A DNA stretch of 64,000 nucleotides from Angiostrongylus vasorum (taxonomy: Eukaryota > Nematoda > Chromadorea > Rhabditida > Metastrongylidae). Below are positions 33,036 to 45,336 of this stretch, piece after piece. The first letter of the stretch is position 1, and each line of letters starts with the position of its first letter. A program made the translations under genes and the position numbers. The notes beneath the pieces are model-generated. The model ran no database searches. It was not told the DNA's origin and worked only from the letters and a program-made list of their open reading frames with translations. Location: positions 699,501 through 763,500 of the forward strand of contig JADANN010000197.1 of NCBI GenBank assembly GCA_018806985.1. The letters are read 5' to 3'.

Positions 33036-35190
33036 CCGACGCCCCTATTCTTCGCTGGCCCATCCTCGCATGACATATGGATGCCAGCACTTCTTCCACT
33101 TGATTCGATGTCTCATAATGACTTCACCGTGGTGGTGTCAATCTTGTGTATGGATTAGTTTGCGGCTTCAGAATTTTTTTACAGAGGCGCATAGACGTGA
33201 AGAAAACCTATAAACCCAATCTCATGATGGCATCGGACGCATTGAAAAACGGTAATCTCTAGTGAGGATTATAAGTAGTCTCACGATTTTCGAAATGGAA
33301 TAAATTTGATTGTTAGAACAATTTCGCCTTATTGGAAACCTTGACACACATAGCAAAACGAATCCAGGTTGACGGCACCGCTCGCTGTTTTCGTGAACTC
33401 CGTGCCACTAGCTGACTCTCCTCCGGGGATTCAAATCAAAGCGTCAAACTTCTGAGTTTAAAAAAAACGAACTCCAAGGTTAGTTAGCAACAAGATACTT
33501 AGGAACGTTTAAAAGGTAACGCCTACAAGATTTAAAGTAATACGTCCATATTTCATTGTAATATCATGAGTGCGATGTTCTACAGATGTGAAGTGTGAGT
33601 GTGATACACAAAAAGACGAAGAGTGGAAAACGGCAAATGATCCGGGCAGATAAGCAAACATTGGCGCAAGAGCAACGGGATGAGGCAATGAAGGGCAGAT
33701 TGGGATTATTTGAAGAATTTGAAAACCTTTTGATTTTTGAAATTTGAAATTTGAAAAATTTGAAAATGAAATCATCTGTAACGAGCAACAATACTTTGAA
33801 GCCCATTCTGACAACCACATGGTAGTAATTGTGTCAGAAATTGGGTAGATCAGACCCGTTTATCATGCCTTCTTTTTCTTTTATTCATCTCACTGTTAAG
33901 CAACCATCGACTATGGAGGTGAACGGGTTCCTTGACAGGTTTAGGTGTAGCTTGCGTCTTAATAGGCGTCTTCAGTTCCCACTGACATACCAAATGCTGT
34001 TCGAAAGCTTTTTTCCAGGAATTTCAAGATGGATGTTCTAGCAAGATGTAAGATCTTCGCTAGAGACGCTCACAGGTGTTTATGAATCGGAGGATTGGAA
34101 AAATTTCAATTTGCGTAAAGGACTTCTCCAAGCTGACAGAGTCTCCTGCGATTTTGATCGACAAGGAAAGTGGTATCGATATCATTGTTTAAAAATTTTT
34201 CTACTGGACACAAATGATCGTTGTAAGCAGCTGTTTCGTAGTAAAACTACTCTTATAATCTTTTTAAAAAAGATGCTTTTATTTCTCCAGCATCTTCCCC
34301 ACTGTGTAACTTTTTTCAGTTAGGCGTCTTCTAATCATCGAAGTGGTAGTTAGTACTTAAATACAGAATTAAAATCTTCCTACTAATGAAAACCCAGAAG
34401 CAAAACACACTGGTAGAGTTCTTGCTTTTGTAGTGGAAAGGGAGAGAATGAGAGGGAGGGATAGAGAGGAGGAGGAGGTGGAGGAGGATGAAGAAGATGG
34501 AGAGTTTGTGGGGCGTGGCAAATGCAAAAGCTCAGCACCGGTGTCCCGGCGTTAGTTGGTTCGATCGCCATCACTTTCGGCGAATGAAATCCTCTCACAC
34601 ATCCAAAATCTATCAGGACACAATGATTCTATCCAGTTTTTGACATGAGAAATGTCGCCAGCTTATTAATCGATATTCCTGGGAAAATATCTCAGTGCCA
34701 CCACCCTTTCCTAAGTTGTATCTATAGCACCAGGGGTATTTACTTATGGGAAGGCGCATGATGAATGTTAAAGCTTATGCGCTGTGACTATTATGACTGT
34801 CCTACTCCATAGAAATTCCAGCATCTTATCTTTCTAATAAAAAGCTCAATTCTTTTTGTACAATTCGTTTCTTTCAACGAAATGAATGTGGTTGGCAAGA
34901 ATAAAATTTGTTTGCTATCGTCGAAGTTTTCATAAAAAAGAGAAGAACGAAAAGCGGAAAAACGGAGTCAAGAAGCGTGCATGGTTAAGGTTTTTAGAAG
35001 ATTGATGAGAGTCTATCGCCTTCTTTAAATAAGCTTTTTTTAGTGCTTCCGATACATCAACCTCCATTTCGAATGTTGATCTGCGTCGTTAACCATCGTC
35101 GTGCTAGTTAATAGTAAATCGTTACACCAAACTTATCGGATGGGAAAATTTCGCGCCTGTTATATTCTCTTATTGAGTTATCAGCAGCGC
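33036..35190. other. unassigned DNA with several ORFs
   Basis: The plus strand is open over about 34045-34323 (VYESEDWKNFNLRKGLLQAD, then CDFDRQGKWYRYH), with no recognised domain and no clear splice or start context. GA-rich repeats lie at 34436-34500. No family A-E copy is clear. Confidence 0.35.
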
Positions 35191-35194
35191 AATG

Positions 35195-35440
35195 ATTTAA
35201 GGTGATATGGAGTGAACTCGGGACCAGCCGCTGATTCGGTCCCACGCCTTGCACAAATCAAGCGCTCCATTTCTACTGTTGGATAAGTTGGTGACAGTAT
35301 CCTGCCGCTTTTTTTAATCGTCATTTTATAGACGAGTCATTGTTTAGGCTAAATAACCATTCAATCCTCTCTATGCCTGAATGAAGTTGAATGCTGGGTT
35401 TATCCGTAAGAAAATGATTAAGAACTTCTTCAATTATAAG
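35195..35440 (+). repeat. possible ancient SINE A relative
   Basis: Weak matches: GCAGCGCAATGATTTAAGG, CAAGTTGGTGACAG-like body, GAATGAAGTTGAATGCTGGG. Confidence 0.3.
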
Positions 35441-35937
35441 CTCTTACAAATCATTTAGTCTTCGCTCTTCTAATATCCGATGTCTTTTATCTGTTTGCCT
35501 ATATCTTTTTCCTTCTCATTTCTTGCATCTCTTGCCCGTAAATCACTTTCATCTTTTTTAATGGCTCGCCGCCTTTCGTTGAGTTCCAGTTTTCGTTATT
35601 ATTGCATTGCAGTGGGACATTAGCTATTCCCATCGAAAGCACTATTTCACAAGGAATATCTGACAGGGAAATGAAGGAGGAAAGAAACAAAGGAGGAAGC
35701 AAGATATAGAGGAACCATTCAAAGCGAATTAAATGAACAGTTGATAGGAAAATGAGAAGGAAAAAAACAACATTGGAGAAGTGAACATCCGCTCAATGTT
35801 CAACGACAAGTCGAGGTGTATGGAGAAGCAGTGACGGCAAACAATGAGCTATCGAAAAAGAGGTCGTAAATAAGTGAATTCCTTGGAAGAGAACAAAGAA
35901 GACGTTCTTGACTCTATACCGTTTTGTTCCTTCTTCG

Positions 35938-35985
35938 TACCTTGTTCCTTGTTCCTTGTTCCTTGTTCCTTGTTCCTTGTTCCTT
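35938..35985 (+). repeat. (CCTTGTT)n heptanucleotide tandem repeat
   Basis: Six to seven perfect CCTTGTT units followed by CCTTCTTCC variants. Confidence 0.9.
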
Positions 35986-36007
35986 CTTCCTTTTGTATTT
36001 GCACGAG

Positions 36008-36105
36008 GATGCTCCTTGCTGTTAAACTACGATGTGCGGCGGATGTTCATCCCTGAACAAGGCTAACAAACCTGAAAAGGGAGTTCAGCATTTCCATTGT
36101 AAAGT
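36008..36105 (+). repeat. family B fragment
   Basis: ATGCTCCTTGCTGTTAAACT, GCGGATGTTCATCCC and GTTCAGCATTTCCATTG line up with the middle of family B. Confidence 0.45.
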
Positions 36106-36710
36106 CTTCTGTGAATGCACTAAGCAATATCACAGTTCGACCGGTTACCTTTGCAAAGCTTTTCGTCGAGAACAGTCGAATATACCAAAAATATGATGGC
36201 TCCGTCATCTCTTCAGCGAGCAGAGTTTACTGAACGGCTCTTCACTGAGACATGAACAAGCATAGTTTACTGGTGAGAAAGAGTCAAAGAGAACAAACTA
36301 ACGAAAACCTAAAATTTCATTTTAGAGTAAATCTGGCCATTTTCCCATAAGTCCAACTTAGACCATGAATCATGGTCGCTTAGGAAGAAATCCACTTCTA
36401 CAGCGGAAATTTTCTTCCGATCCATGGTAGATGGTGACTAGCAACGCTAATGACGTGGGAACACTCTTTATATGACAGCTTGAGAAATTCAAGTGAAAGT
36501 TCTTGCTTGTTTTGTCTCAATCAGAATAAGTTGTCCTTGAGACCTACACGATTTTTCTATGAAGATGCACTATGTAGATGAAATGGAATGAATAGAATAA
36601 TAGGCATCACGCTATGTTAATAATGACAATAATTAACAGAGTACATCACCATCGAAATGAACTGAATCTTCTGATTAGGAATAATACGGAGAATTTTCTT
36701 CCAAAAACTG
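36106..36710. other. unassigned DNA
   Basis: No gene or repeat recognised. 36380-36480 is ordinary AT-rich sequence. Confidence 0.35.
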
Positions 36711-36726
36711 AAGGTTTTATTTTAGG

Positions 36727-37090
36727 TTTTAAATCTTTGCAAAGACTTCGACCTTGATCACCTATTTCTTAGCAGTTGTAATCCTGCTAGTTGTGAACTA
36801 ACTCATGCGGGTCCTGACAAGGTACCTCCCATCTTATCGCTTCCCCGTGGAGTTCGCTAGCAATGGGACCCGAGTGACAGTACATTTTTCTTATGAGGTC
36901 TTCTTTTTTCGCTGTATTTGATGACAAAGTAGACAGTGGTAGCTTGTTGCGCTCTGCTAAATGTTTGTTGCTATCTGGTCTTCTACAATGAAATGGTTTA
37001 AATTCTTAGTTGGTGATCTGTACGCCTTCTATCGAAGTTCAGTTTGGTAGAAGACATCCAGGACAAAATGAGGTGCAATGGACTATTGGT
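36727..37090 (+). CDS. two candidate exons of an unrecognised gene (weak)
   Basis: First: acceptor TTTTATTTTAG, open only in one frame (LCKDFDLDHLFLSSCNPASC, then ELTHAGPDK) to a donor AAG|GTACCT near 36823. Second: acceptor AAATTCTTAG near 37008, reading LVICTPSIEVQFGRRHPGQ, then NEVQWTI to donor TTG|GTAAGA near 37090. Phases are compatible (0 to 0). The protein is not recognised. Each exon is short enough to be open by chance, so this is a suggestion only. Confidence 0.2.
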
Positions 37091-37189
37091 AAGATAACTC
37101 GTCGAATAAGTCCGTACCGTCAATGCTAGTTTTTAGTATTCTCTCATTCAGTTTAGGTGTGGTTGTTTTTGTAGACTGCAGTGCAGAGT

Positions 37190-38510
37190 TGAGTTAAGAA
37201 CAAAACGCTGAGCAATTTTCAAGACCGACTTCCTATTAAGCTCGGAATTGACCTAATGATTTACTACTTTTTTGATGGGCAAACACGAGGTTCTTGCTCT
37301 ATTCGTTTTTGACAAGCAAGGTGACTTCTCGGCTGATTTCGCCTTCTTTAGAGTCTGGAAAGGTTAAGCTGACTGCAATCTACTCAGCCAAACGGCTCCA
37401 TAATCAAATAGAGAAAATGCTGAACCAAGATTTCAATCATATTGAACACAGAATGGCACCTTTGCACATTGACAGCTTTCTATGAGCCTTCTAGTGAGCA
37501 GGTCACGTGGAGACCAACCTCACAGAGTCATATGGGAGCGTAATGTTCTTCTGACATTAGAATAACAGTCTTAAGTACTGTCCAGTATCACACGTGATTA
37601 TGAGGCGGCATCCCTCCCTACGGTTCGTTTGCGGGTTCCTGGAATTCATCCTGAATGTTACGAGGGTTTCGTGTGCTGTAGTTTTCGGAGTTCGTGCGAG
37701 AATCTTGCCTTCTACTTCAAAATCTTCCCCGCTATGTATCTGCGTCCTCCGCGCGCCCTGTTGGAGTATTTGGCTTAACTTTAAGTTCACCGGCTAGGTG
37801 TTCTTTTATACCAACGCGTAGTGTACCTGTTTCGCCAATGTGTTCGTCCGCGCACGCTTTACAAGAGATCAGATAAACTGTACCCGAACGCATGCAATCA
37901 CCGTTTCTACCGTTGTGGCGCAAATTATTCAAATTTGCGTTCCATATAGACGTTCACACAGGCGGCTGCGAACTAGATGGCTCTTAGAGGCTCGGTGGTC
38001 TTTCAATCACTGTTACCGATTTCTCGAGAGAGGCATTTCTTAAGCAACGCTTTATAGACGCACCTGTTTCGTTGGAAATGAAGAGTAGAATAAACAGGAC
38101 CTTAATATTGGTAGAATTATCGTTTGGAGGCGTGGTTTTCCCTCGACACCTATCCGGAGGAGCGGTTTAGTTACAGTTAGTTAGGTACAGTTTCGTAGCC
38201 ATTAGAATAGCTATTTTTCTCTCCTATTTTTAGGGAATTTTTTCCTTCTGCTCTCTTCCTGTCAATACACTTCCCGTTGTTTGAAATATGCTTCTTAGCA
38301 GCGCCCTTTTTTGTGTGTGAGGAATGAGAGGAATGCTAGTGAACCAGTATGTTTTTGCTGCTTGGCTTTCGGAAGCACTTCATAATGTGGTCGTTTACGG
38401 ATATGTTAATTTGAACGTTCAGAAATGATAGCCAACTTTCTTTAGACTTTTCTTGCATAAACTTAATGTGTTCTTACTGTTCATTAAGTCGCCACTACTT
38501 GTCCCAGTTT
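37190..38510 (-). pseudogene. Penelope-like retroelement, 3' half, inverted
   Basis: Read on the minus strand: RT thumb remnants near 38400-38500 (SWLSFLN, then CFRKPSS near 38365), a run of broken linker, GIY-YIG near 37730-37920 (NGRDGDCM-like NGRNGDCMRSGTVYLISCKA, CADEHIGETG, VGIKEHLAG) and the C-terminus near 37560-37640 (FRMNSRNPQTNRREGCRLII, YLRLLF). The 3' region follows to 37190 with a decayed hammerhead at 37322-37358 and a GAACCTCGTG...CCGAGCTTAATAGG pair. Confidence 0.75.
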
Positions 38511-38519
38511 GGGAGGCCT

Positions 38520-38895
38520 TGCTGGCGATATGAGCCCTCACCGTTTATCGTAGCATGATACCTAGGGTGTCCCTCATACTCGATGAAACGATGGCAGAAA
38601 GCCGTTGGAGGATATACTACTTTGTGATATCTTATTAATCTTGGGCGAGTGATACCTTATCTATAACATCGTGGACATATTCCACTATTTATTAATTAGC
38701 CCTTCTATCTGCTTTGCTCTCTATATTACTTTTCTTGGGATTTTGTGATTCGTAATGGGACTCCAGAATTTGACTACCAATTTTTTGTGCGAAATAACGA
38801 CTTCGCCCATGCGTCTTATTCACTTGCTGTTTGTTTCTGGTAGCAGATCACCTCAGCTCTACATTATTTTCCTCAATTATGCCTTTCGTTAATAA
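38520..38895. other. unassigned DNA
   Basis: Nothing recognised between the Penelope-like copy and the next SINE. Confidence 0.35.
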
Positions 38896-38898
38896 AAA

Positions 38899-39174
38899 GG
38901 ATAAAGCTATCGGCATTGATCAATCCCTGAAGGATGCGCCTTGCATTCGACTTCATTAGACATCTTTTGGAGGTAACTGAATGCATATCTGGGCTTTGCA
39001 ATGACTTGAGGTTGCCTACCGATGTATCGAGCCAGTGCTGCTATCCTCCCAGACAAGTCTGGTACCAATTTGCCGACCCTGGAGGGATGGAAGGCTTAGT
39101 GGGCCATGGGCGCGAGGACCGATTCCACGTGTGTGTTGCAGGGCGCCCCCGACCGCTGCGCCACACGTGCCCCT
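38899..39174 (-). repeat. SINE family A, full-length, inverted
   Basis: Tail at left (GATAAAGCTATCGGCATTGA), head at right with GGGCACGTGTGGCGCAGCGG on the minus strand. Well preserved. Confidence 0.87.
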
Positions 39175-40120
39175 AACATGCCTTTCGTTATGTTGTATTA
39201 ACACGGCTTTATTAATAGATCACAACATTCTCAAAGTCTTCCCCACATTCTTTTCGAAAAAGTCAAACGGTATTTCTCGCCCACTTAAGCGTCGTAAAAA
39301 ACGACGGCAGTTGTTATAAATCGACTTCTTAAAGTTTTCATGACAACCAAAAGGTTCCTTTCGCGGTGAAATTTCTCTCTTTTATATACCGACTAGTAGG
39401 CTTTTTTACGTCCACCTACTCTTCTCCATTACACAAGCCGAGTTCTCACGATAGCACTCGCATCTAGCAGTCTTTACAGAAATCCTGCAACCCCAGGTGT
39501 GATTGCCGATAACTTATCGATAATGGTTGAAGAGATCAAAACTTGATGGATTTCCATTCTGCCTAGTGCTGGCTATTCAATCATGGCTATTTGATGAAAA
39601 AAAAAGCCATATAATATACCTCGTGAGCTCTTCGAAGCCAGAATTTCATCGCAATCACAGGAGAACTTTTTTTCATTGGCAAAGATCTTCGGGTTCTATT
39701 TTTTTCCCCCATTTAATAAAATTCACCAGCGGAGATGGGATGTATTGATTTGGAGTCAAAAGTAGCCGTGATTTCCGTACACCACGTTTTGAAGGAAGTT
39801 GGCACAATTTGTTGTTTGTTAAATTTTCTACCGCTACCTTACCTATTCCTTGTTTCCGCTAAGTTACAAGTCTGTCTAGGGGGTTGGTAGGTTAATGGCT
39901 CTATTCGCTGATTAAGTAAGCAACTGAAAAGCAAACAAGTAGGGCCTGTCTCGAATGAATAACTTTCATCGTATAATGATACTTAGACTAGCCATGGGGT
40001 TCCCAAATGGTCGGCTCTCACAACAAAGCTTAGCATCGGTATTATGTTGTTAAGAAGCAGTAAAAAATAGAAGGCCTCAACTCTACAGCGTGAACAGGAC
40101 GGATGGAGATTTTATTGCTG
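39175..40120. other. unassigned DNA
   Basis: No gene or known repeat recognised in about 950 bp. Confidence 0.35.
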
Positions 40121-40122
40121 CC

Positions 40123-40412
40123 TCGTCGTGTCAATCGATGGTTATAACGAGGGTAGAGGCGGTTGAATGTTCAAATCCTACCATTATTTTGTTTCGTTTT
40201 GCTAGATCATTTGTTAGATCCCACGCCCAAGGCAAACCAAATCTTCCAACTCTCCGAGCTCCACATATTGCTGCAAGAAACTTGGTACATTGGTTGGCCA
40301 CGGCAAGTTATTACATAGGCTAAACATATATTGAGGAACCTCTATGATGCTGAATGGAGAGAAATTTATTATGCATCCATTGGAATTGATCAATGCTGAA
40401 ATTTTATTCCTT
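40123..40412 (+). repeat. strongly diverged SINE A relative
   Basis: TTGAATGTTCAAATCCTA resembles a B box; the body keeps CCACGCCCAAGGCAAACCAA and the tail GGAATTGATCAATGCTGAAA. Sits just before a better copy. Confidence 0.5.
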
Positions 40413-40426
40413 ACGCTTTATTTCAT

Positions 40427-40695
40427 GGGCGAGCATGGCGCAGTGATCGGAGACGTCCTGTAACACAAACGTGGAATCGATCCCCGCGCCCATGGCCCAG
40501 CAAACCTTCCATCTCTCCGGGTCGGCAAATTGGTGCCACACTTGTCTGGGAGGATAGCAGCACTGGCTCGATACATAAGTAGGCCACCGCGAGTCATAGT
40601 AAAGGCCAGATATACATCACCTCCAGCGATACTTAATGAAGTCGAATGCATGGCGCATCGCTCAGCGATTGATCAACGCCGAGAACTTTGTCCTT
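40427..40695 (+). repeat. SINE family A, full-length
   Basis: GGGCGAGCATGGCGCAGTGA to GATCAACGCCGAGAACTTTG, with a ~15 bp deletion at CAGATATACATCACC. Confidence 0.86.
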
Positions 40696-40849
40696 TTTTT
40701 TTATTACTATGCTTTATTTCTTAGAATTTTGTTATCGATCTTTGGTGTTCTCCTATTTGCAGTCATGAGTGGGAAGGATGAAACAGACGAACTTCGTTGG
40801 TCTTACAATAGGCCGAGTGACTAATTTTCAATAAACCACCGCATGAATG

Positions 40850-41510
40850 ATCGTTTTATTTATGTCTTACAAAAATGCACTCGTTGAGCTGATGCGAGGT
40901 GATACCCATGTGTTCTTGAAATTCGATGGCATGCGTTTCCGGCGAATTCGCCTTCTTCAGGGTCTTGACGTCGCTTATTTAACTCTAACCATGTGTTTTA
41001 GTGAATTCTCTATAGTATTAATAAATATCTAATATACGAATACATTCCAATCTTTTTAAAAACCACTCGCCATTTCCTTTTTTAAAGGTCTGACACCATT
41101 CGTATGTTGTTCACGTGGGATGACGACCGAAACCAAGCCAGACCAAAAAGCAGCTTAGGAAAAGGCGCCAAATCGGGTTCACATTCGGGTTTTTGAAATG
41201 AATCCAGAATCCTTCGAGAATTTTGCGCGCTTCGTTTTCTTTCCACTTAGATTTCACTGCTTTTTATTTCTGCGCTAGGATGCTGGCAGTCACTTCAAAA
41301 TCATCACAGCTGTGCCGTCGTACCATATATCTATCAAGAGTTCATTGTTGGATTTTAAGTTTCTTATCTAAATGTTTTTTTCATATGGACATGAAATGAT
41401 GCACGCGTCTCGCCAACGTATTCATCACTGCTTGCCTTAGATGATGTCGGTCCACGTCAATGCTGTTGGGGCCGATCACACAACTTTCCATTTCGCATAA
41501 ACAGTCATAC
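40850..41510 (-). pseudogene. Penelope-like 3' part, inverted, decayed
   Basis: On the minus strand the GIY-YIG end (bases matching GAAATGAATCCAGAATCCTT with GAGAATTTTGCGCGC at 41199-41235, as in 61990-62042) is followed by the 3' region with a hammerhead-like motif at 40933-40964 and TCACCTCGCATCAGC near 40905. Confidence 0.6.
40933..40964 (-). ncRNA. hammerhead-like motif
   Basis: Minus strand CTGAAGA, A bulge, GGCG/CGCC stem II with AATT loop, then GGAAACGCAT. The CUGANGA box and stem II are intact, but an extra G precedes GAAAC and GUC is lost. Confidence 0.4.
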
Positions 41511-42620
41511 AAGCCGTTGTGTACTAACTAGTGGAGTAGAGAGGTAAGAGAGACCACTTCTTTCTAGGCACATCTTAGTAGTTTTACTTGCCTCGTTATA
41601 ATCCTGAGGGGTAGCTTGGAATGGGTCTGACTTAGTTTTGAGAAATTGTTTTGGGATATAACTAACTCTCTCTTTAGATTTAATCAAGATGGCTGCTACC
41701 TCGTGGCTGCATGAGATGGTTTTTTTTCATCCTATAATGGTGTGCCAGCGTATTCGAAACTCATTCAAATCGCTGAGTTCATAAGCTCTCATGGTTGTGA
41801 TCGGTCCAGGAAATGGAAAATAGTCCACGATTTGATATTACTTCGAACGGTATCATAATCTACCATCAATGGACAAGTCGACTCCTCACGGCATACCTAT
41901 GAGGTTGGCTTGACGCGGTGTTGAACTCATGACGGACCATCCGCGATTGACGAATCTTGAAACTGTGTCATGTCTTCTCTGATCACTAACGAGTTACGTT
42001 ACAATGTGAGATTAAGATAATATAGAGCTGGTCAAGAAGACTTACTTAAAAGACCAAAAAACGAATTGATGTGGTCTATTAACATTACACAAGCATCTCT
42101 GGTCAGCTGTTCACTACTGATCGGCCGTGATTATCACAATCCAACACCACACCCGCCACTAACACCACCATGGTCCTCATTAACCGTCCATCGTACAACC
42201 GATCATACTATAGCAAAGTGTTCATCGTTCTTCTTGCTTTGTTCTCTGATCTTATCATCCAATGTTAACGAGCAAATTGCGTTCAGTCACCAGGACTGAT
42301 CGTTATCATCGCTCGTATTTAGGAACTTCCAGCCCTGATGTGTAATCATGTGAACTGATTCTGGAGGCTATGTACTTGTGAACTATTCCACTATGCCATT
42401 ATCTTCGTTTAATGACACGGATAGGAGTGAGTGGATGTACTTCGAGCTTGTTGTGCCACCTCTCTGGTCGACAGTTCGAGCCTACTGTGTTCCTTTGTGT
42501 ATGAAAGTCTTACAATTTCATTAAATTTAACCTATACGCCTGTTATGAGTGAACTGCAAGCTTATTTATTATGGACGGCTGTTGTATTAAACTAATGAAA
42601 TCCGATGAGTATGGCAGAAG
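41511..42620. other. unassigned DNA
   Basis: About 1.1 kb. Short ORFs only (for example 42066-42299) with no motif recognised. Confidence 0.35.
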
Positions 42621-42626
42621 GAGTTC

Positions 42627-42717
42627 ATGAAATCTAAGGGTGCTACCGTACACCTTGACATTCTTATCCCTTATGAAATCTAAGGTGCTACCGTACACCT
42701 TGACATTCTTATCCCCT
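42627..42717 (+). repeat. tandem duplication of a 45-46 bp unit
   Basis: ATGAAATCTAAGG.TGCTACCG followed by TACACCTTGACATTCTTATC occurs twice in a row (42627-42672 and 42673-42717) with one or two differences, so it is recent. Confidence 0.92.
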
Positions 42718-43058
42718 CTAGTTTCATTCTTTATGTTCAGAGAAATTACAGAATAATACAGAAAAACTATAAAATTCCTTATGGATTAGGTTTACATAAA
42801 ATTTCTTAGTGAATTACGTAAAAGTGGAAATTGAAGATTTTTATGCAACAGCTTTTTTATTCTGTTTAGATCTTTCTTCGTGAAATGTTATTGAAGTGTA
42901 ACAGAAAGAAGCCTATTGGAATAAAAAGTAAAAAGAAAGCATATTAGTGAAAGTGTTTATATTTCATTTCATTAGTTAATTTGGCAGCAAAGTCTTATTT
43001 TATAGTACGGTCGACTTTCTTTATGTTTTTTGATTATTTGGCTTCCTAAGCATTAAGA

Positions 43059-43290
43059 GGGCGCAGTAGTTGGAAGTGCCACTGCGACACACTTGGAACC
43101 GATCCCCGTGGCCATGGCCCACCAAACCTGCCATCACTCCGGGGTCGGCAGTTTGGTACAAGACTTGTCTGGGGGGGGATAGCAGCATTGGCTATATACA
43201 TCGGTAGGCCACCGCGAGTCATTGTAAAGGCCAGATATGCATTCAATCACCTCCAACGGCACTTAGTAAAGTCGAGTGCATGGCGCACTC
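43059..43290 (+). repeat. SINE family A, 3'-truncated
   Basis: Head begins GAGGGCGCAGTAGTTGGAAG and the body is good to GCATGGCGCACTCC, after which the GATCAACG tail is absent. Carries a G8 run at 43169-43178. Confidence 0.82.
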
Positions 43291-43447
43291 CGTCCTCAAA
43301 ACGATGTCGACCTCATATCAACCTGTTCTCTCCTTTGTATTGGTTTTTGTTTTTATAATTTAATGATTCTATAAGGTCCTTTGAACACTGAAAAAAAATC
43401 TTGGCGAATATTAAAGATGAACAGTAATGAATAAAATTGACTATAAC

Positions 43448-43742
43448 TTCAATGATGCTGAGATATTTGCAAAACTCCGGACCGCAGGTGTCTGCACTGG
43501 CGAACGAACGCGCTATTGTCCTTTCCGAGAGTAACGCGTTCAGCACCACACTATGCGGGTCCTTCCCGCTGACGGGTGATTGCTGATGTCGGAGGTCGAT
43601 AGAAGTAGCTGGGAGACATGCGAAACGAAGGACCCGCATGGTGTGGTGGTGAACGCGTTACTCCCCGGAAAGGACAATAGCGCCTTCGTTCCCCACCGCA
43701 GACACCTGCGGTCCGGAGTTTTGCAAATATCTCAGCATCATT
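43448..43742. mobile_element. foldback MITE family C, full copy
   Basis: Outermost arms AATGATGCTGAGATATTTGC and its exact reverse complement GCAAATATCTCAGCATCATT. Inner arms match over about 110 bp; the loop of about 75 bp contains GACGGGTGATTGCTGATGTC. Best-preserved copy of the family here. Confidence 0.85.
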
Positions 43743-44269
43743 AAAAGTTATATTTCGCAATGTACCCTGCCATTAAAAAAAGTAGGCAGCGAATAAAATC
43801 GGTTAAAATTGACTATGTTCGTGAATCACTATCTACGCTTCAAACGATACCTATCTCGCTGATGACTTACCGCTTCTTCTTGAACGAAGAATGTTTTTGA
43901 ATGCTCAAAGAGGATGAATAGCGGAGAGTTCATTTCCCAAAACCTCCTAAGGTTGGAAGAAGTTCGCTGCACATCCATGAAAAAACGCAGCTGAGAGTAA
44001 TACTAGGTAGAAGGAAACCCACTACGAGGACTTTACTAATTACAAAATGCTTATTGGGTGACAGATAAGTGATGGTAGCCTAGGATGGTTTAATTAGGGC
44101 TTTCCTGTTTAATTCGTACAGACCAAAAAGCTCAACAGCGCTATTATAGGCGCCTACATGATGGTAAGCTTTGCCATGCCACTATATTGTTCATCTTTTT
44201 CCTACAATTACTTTCTGTGGGATTGCCCACGGTATCAATATGATTTGTGTGACATTCGGCCCCTGTTGT
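43743..44269. other. unassigned DNA
   Basis: Nothing recognised. Confidence 0.35.
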
Positions 44270-44515
44270 GTTGCAGTACAGGTACATCGCAGTCCACACA
44301 TGATCGCTGTTTCGACTCCACGCCTAATCTCTTCCTTGGGTGCGGTTGGATTATTGCTAGATTAGTCTTGGAGGAACAAAAATACAGATCTGATGCATTG
44401 ATAGACCACCGCAAGTTTTTCGTACAGGCCAATTGTGCATTCAATAATCTCTGATGTGCTAAATAGAGTCCAATACGTGCCACTTCTCTAAAGGATTGAT
44501 TAACCCCGAACTTTT
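44270..44515 (+). repeat. strongly diverged SINE A relative
   Basis: TTTCGACTCCACGCCTAATC, GATAGACCACCGCAAGTTTT, GGCCAATTGTGCATTCAATA and AAGGATTGATTAACCCCGAA follow the family order. Confidence 0.55.
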
Positions 44516-45095
44516 TTTGCTCTATCTTTTTTTATTATGCGCATTTTCTTATTATAAAGTCTGCACTTCTTCCGATGGCTGTTAGGTCGTTCGACATCAT
44601 CGCTGTTTCTCTCGTCCAACAGAGTTCGATTGTTAGTATAGGTGACTGACTGCGAGTTTACTACGATGTCATTCGGTTTTTATTCTCGTTGTCGTCATTC
44701 GCAAAAGTTTTTGTTTAAATGTATCATATTACTTAAATGAAAGGTTAGTGGACCACCGGACCACATGCATCACCTACTTTACATGTAATCTCATTCATCA
44801 TTACAGTAACTCGGGCCATTGTCAGTAAACACTCCGCTCATCATTCTCTCATGCCAGAACTGCCCACAGCTCCCCCGCTTGTTCAATGAAAAACGGGAGT
44901 CTAAAATTCTTGCGGAACAACAGCTATGAACAGCTCGGCTAACTTCGACGAAGCAGAGGCATATTCATAGCAGCCGAAATTCCTTATGCGAATTTCAAGC
45001 TTTCCTTTTCAGCTTGTGAAATCCCGACGAAATAGAGCTTCATTAAAAAAAATTCATTCCTTCTTTAACGTATCATCGTGTATTCGAAAATCTGG
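44516..45095. other. unassigned DNA
   Basis: Nothing recognised. Confidence 0.35.
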
Positions 45096-45102
45096 CACTA
45101 CG

Positions 45103-45274
45103 ATGTGTGTGTATGTGTGTGTGTGTTGTGCGTGTGTGTACATGTGTATGTGTACATGTGTGTGTGTGCATGTGTATGTGTATGTGTATGTGTTTGTATG
45201 TATGTATGTATGTGTGTGTATGTGTATGTGTATGTGTTTGTATGTATGTATGTATGTATGTATGTATGTGTGTA

Positions 45275-45320
<46 letters not shown>

Positions 45321-45336
45321 TGTGTGTCTGTGTGTC
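45103..45336. repeat. TG/TATG-rich microsatellite
   Basis: About 230 bp of mixed GTGT and GTAT units, with a TATG block near 45241-45268 and a pure TG block near 45279-45319. The Cys/Val/Tyr and His/Thr ORFs over it are artefacts. Confidence 0.95.

Noticed and set aside
34111..34323. 71-codon ORF as a gene
   Set aside because: Composition is protein-like, but there is no recognised domain or splice context, so it is noted only as unassigned.
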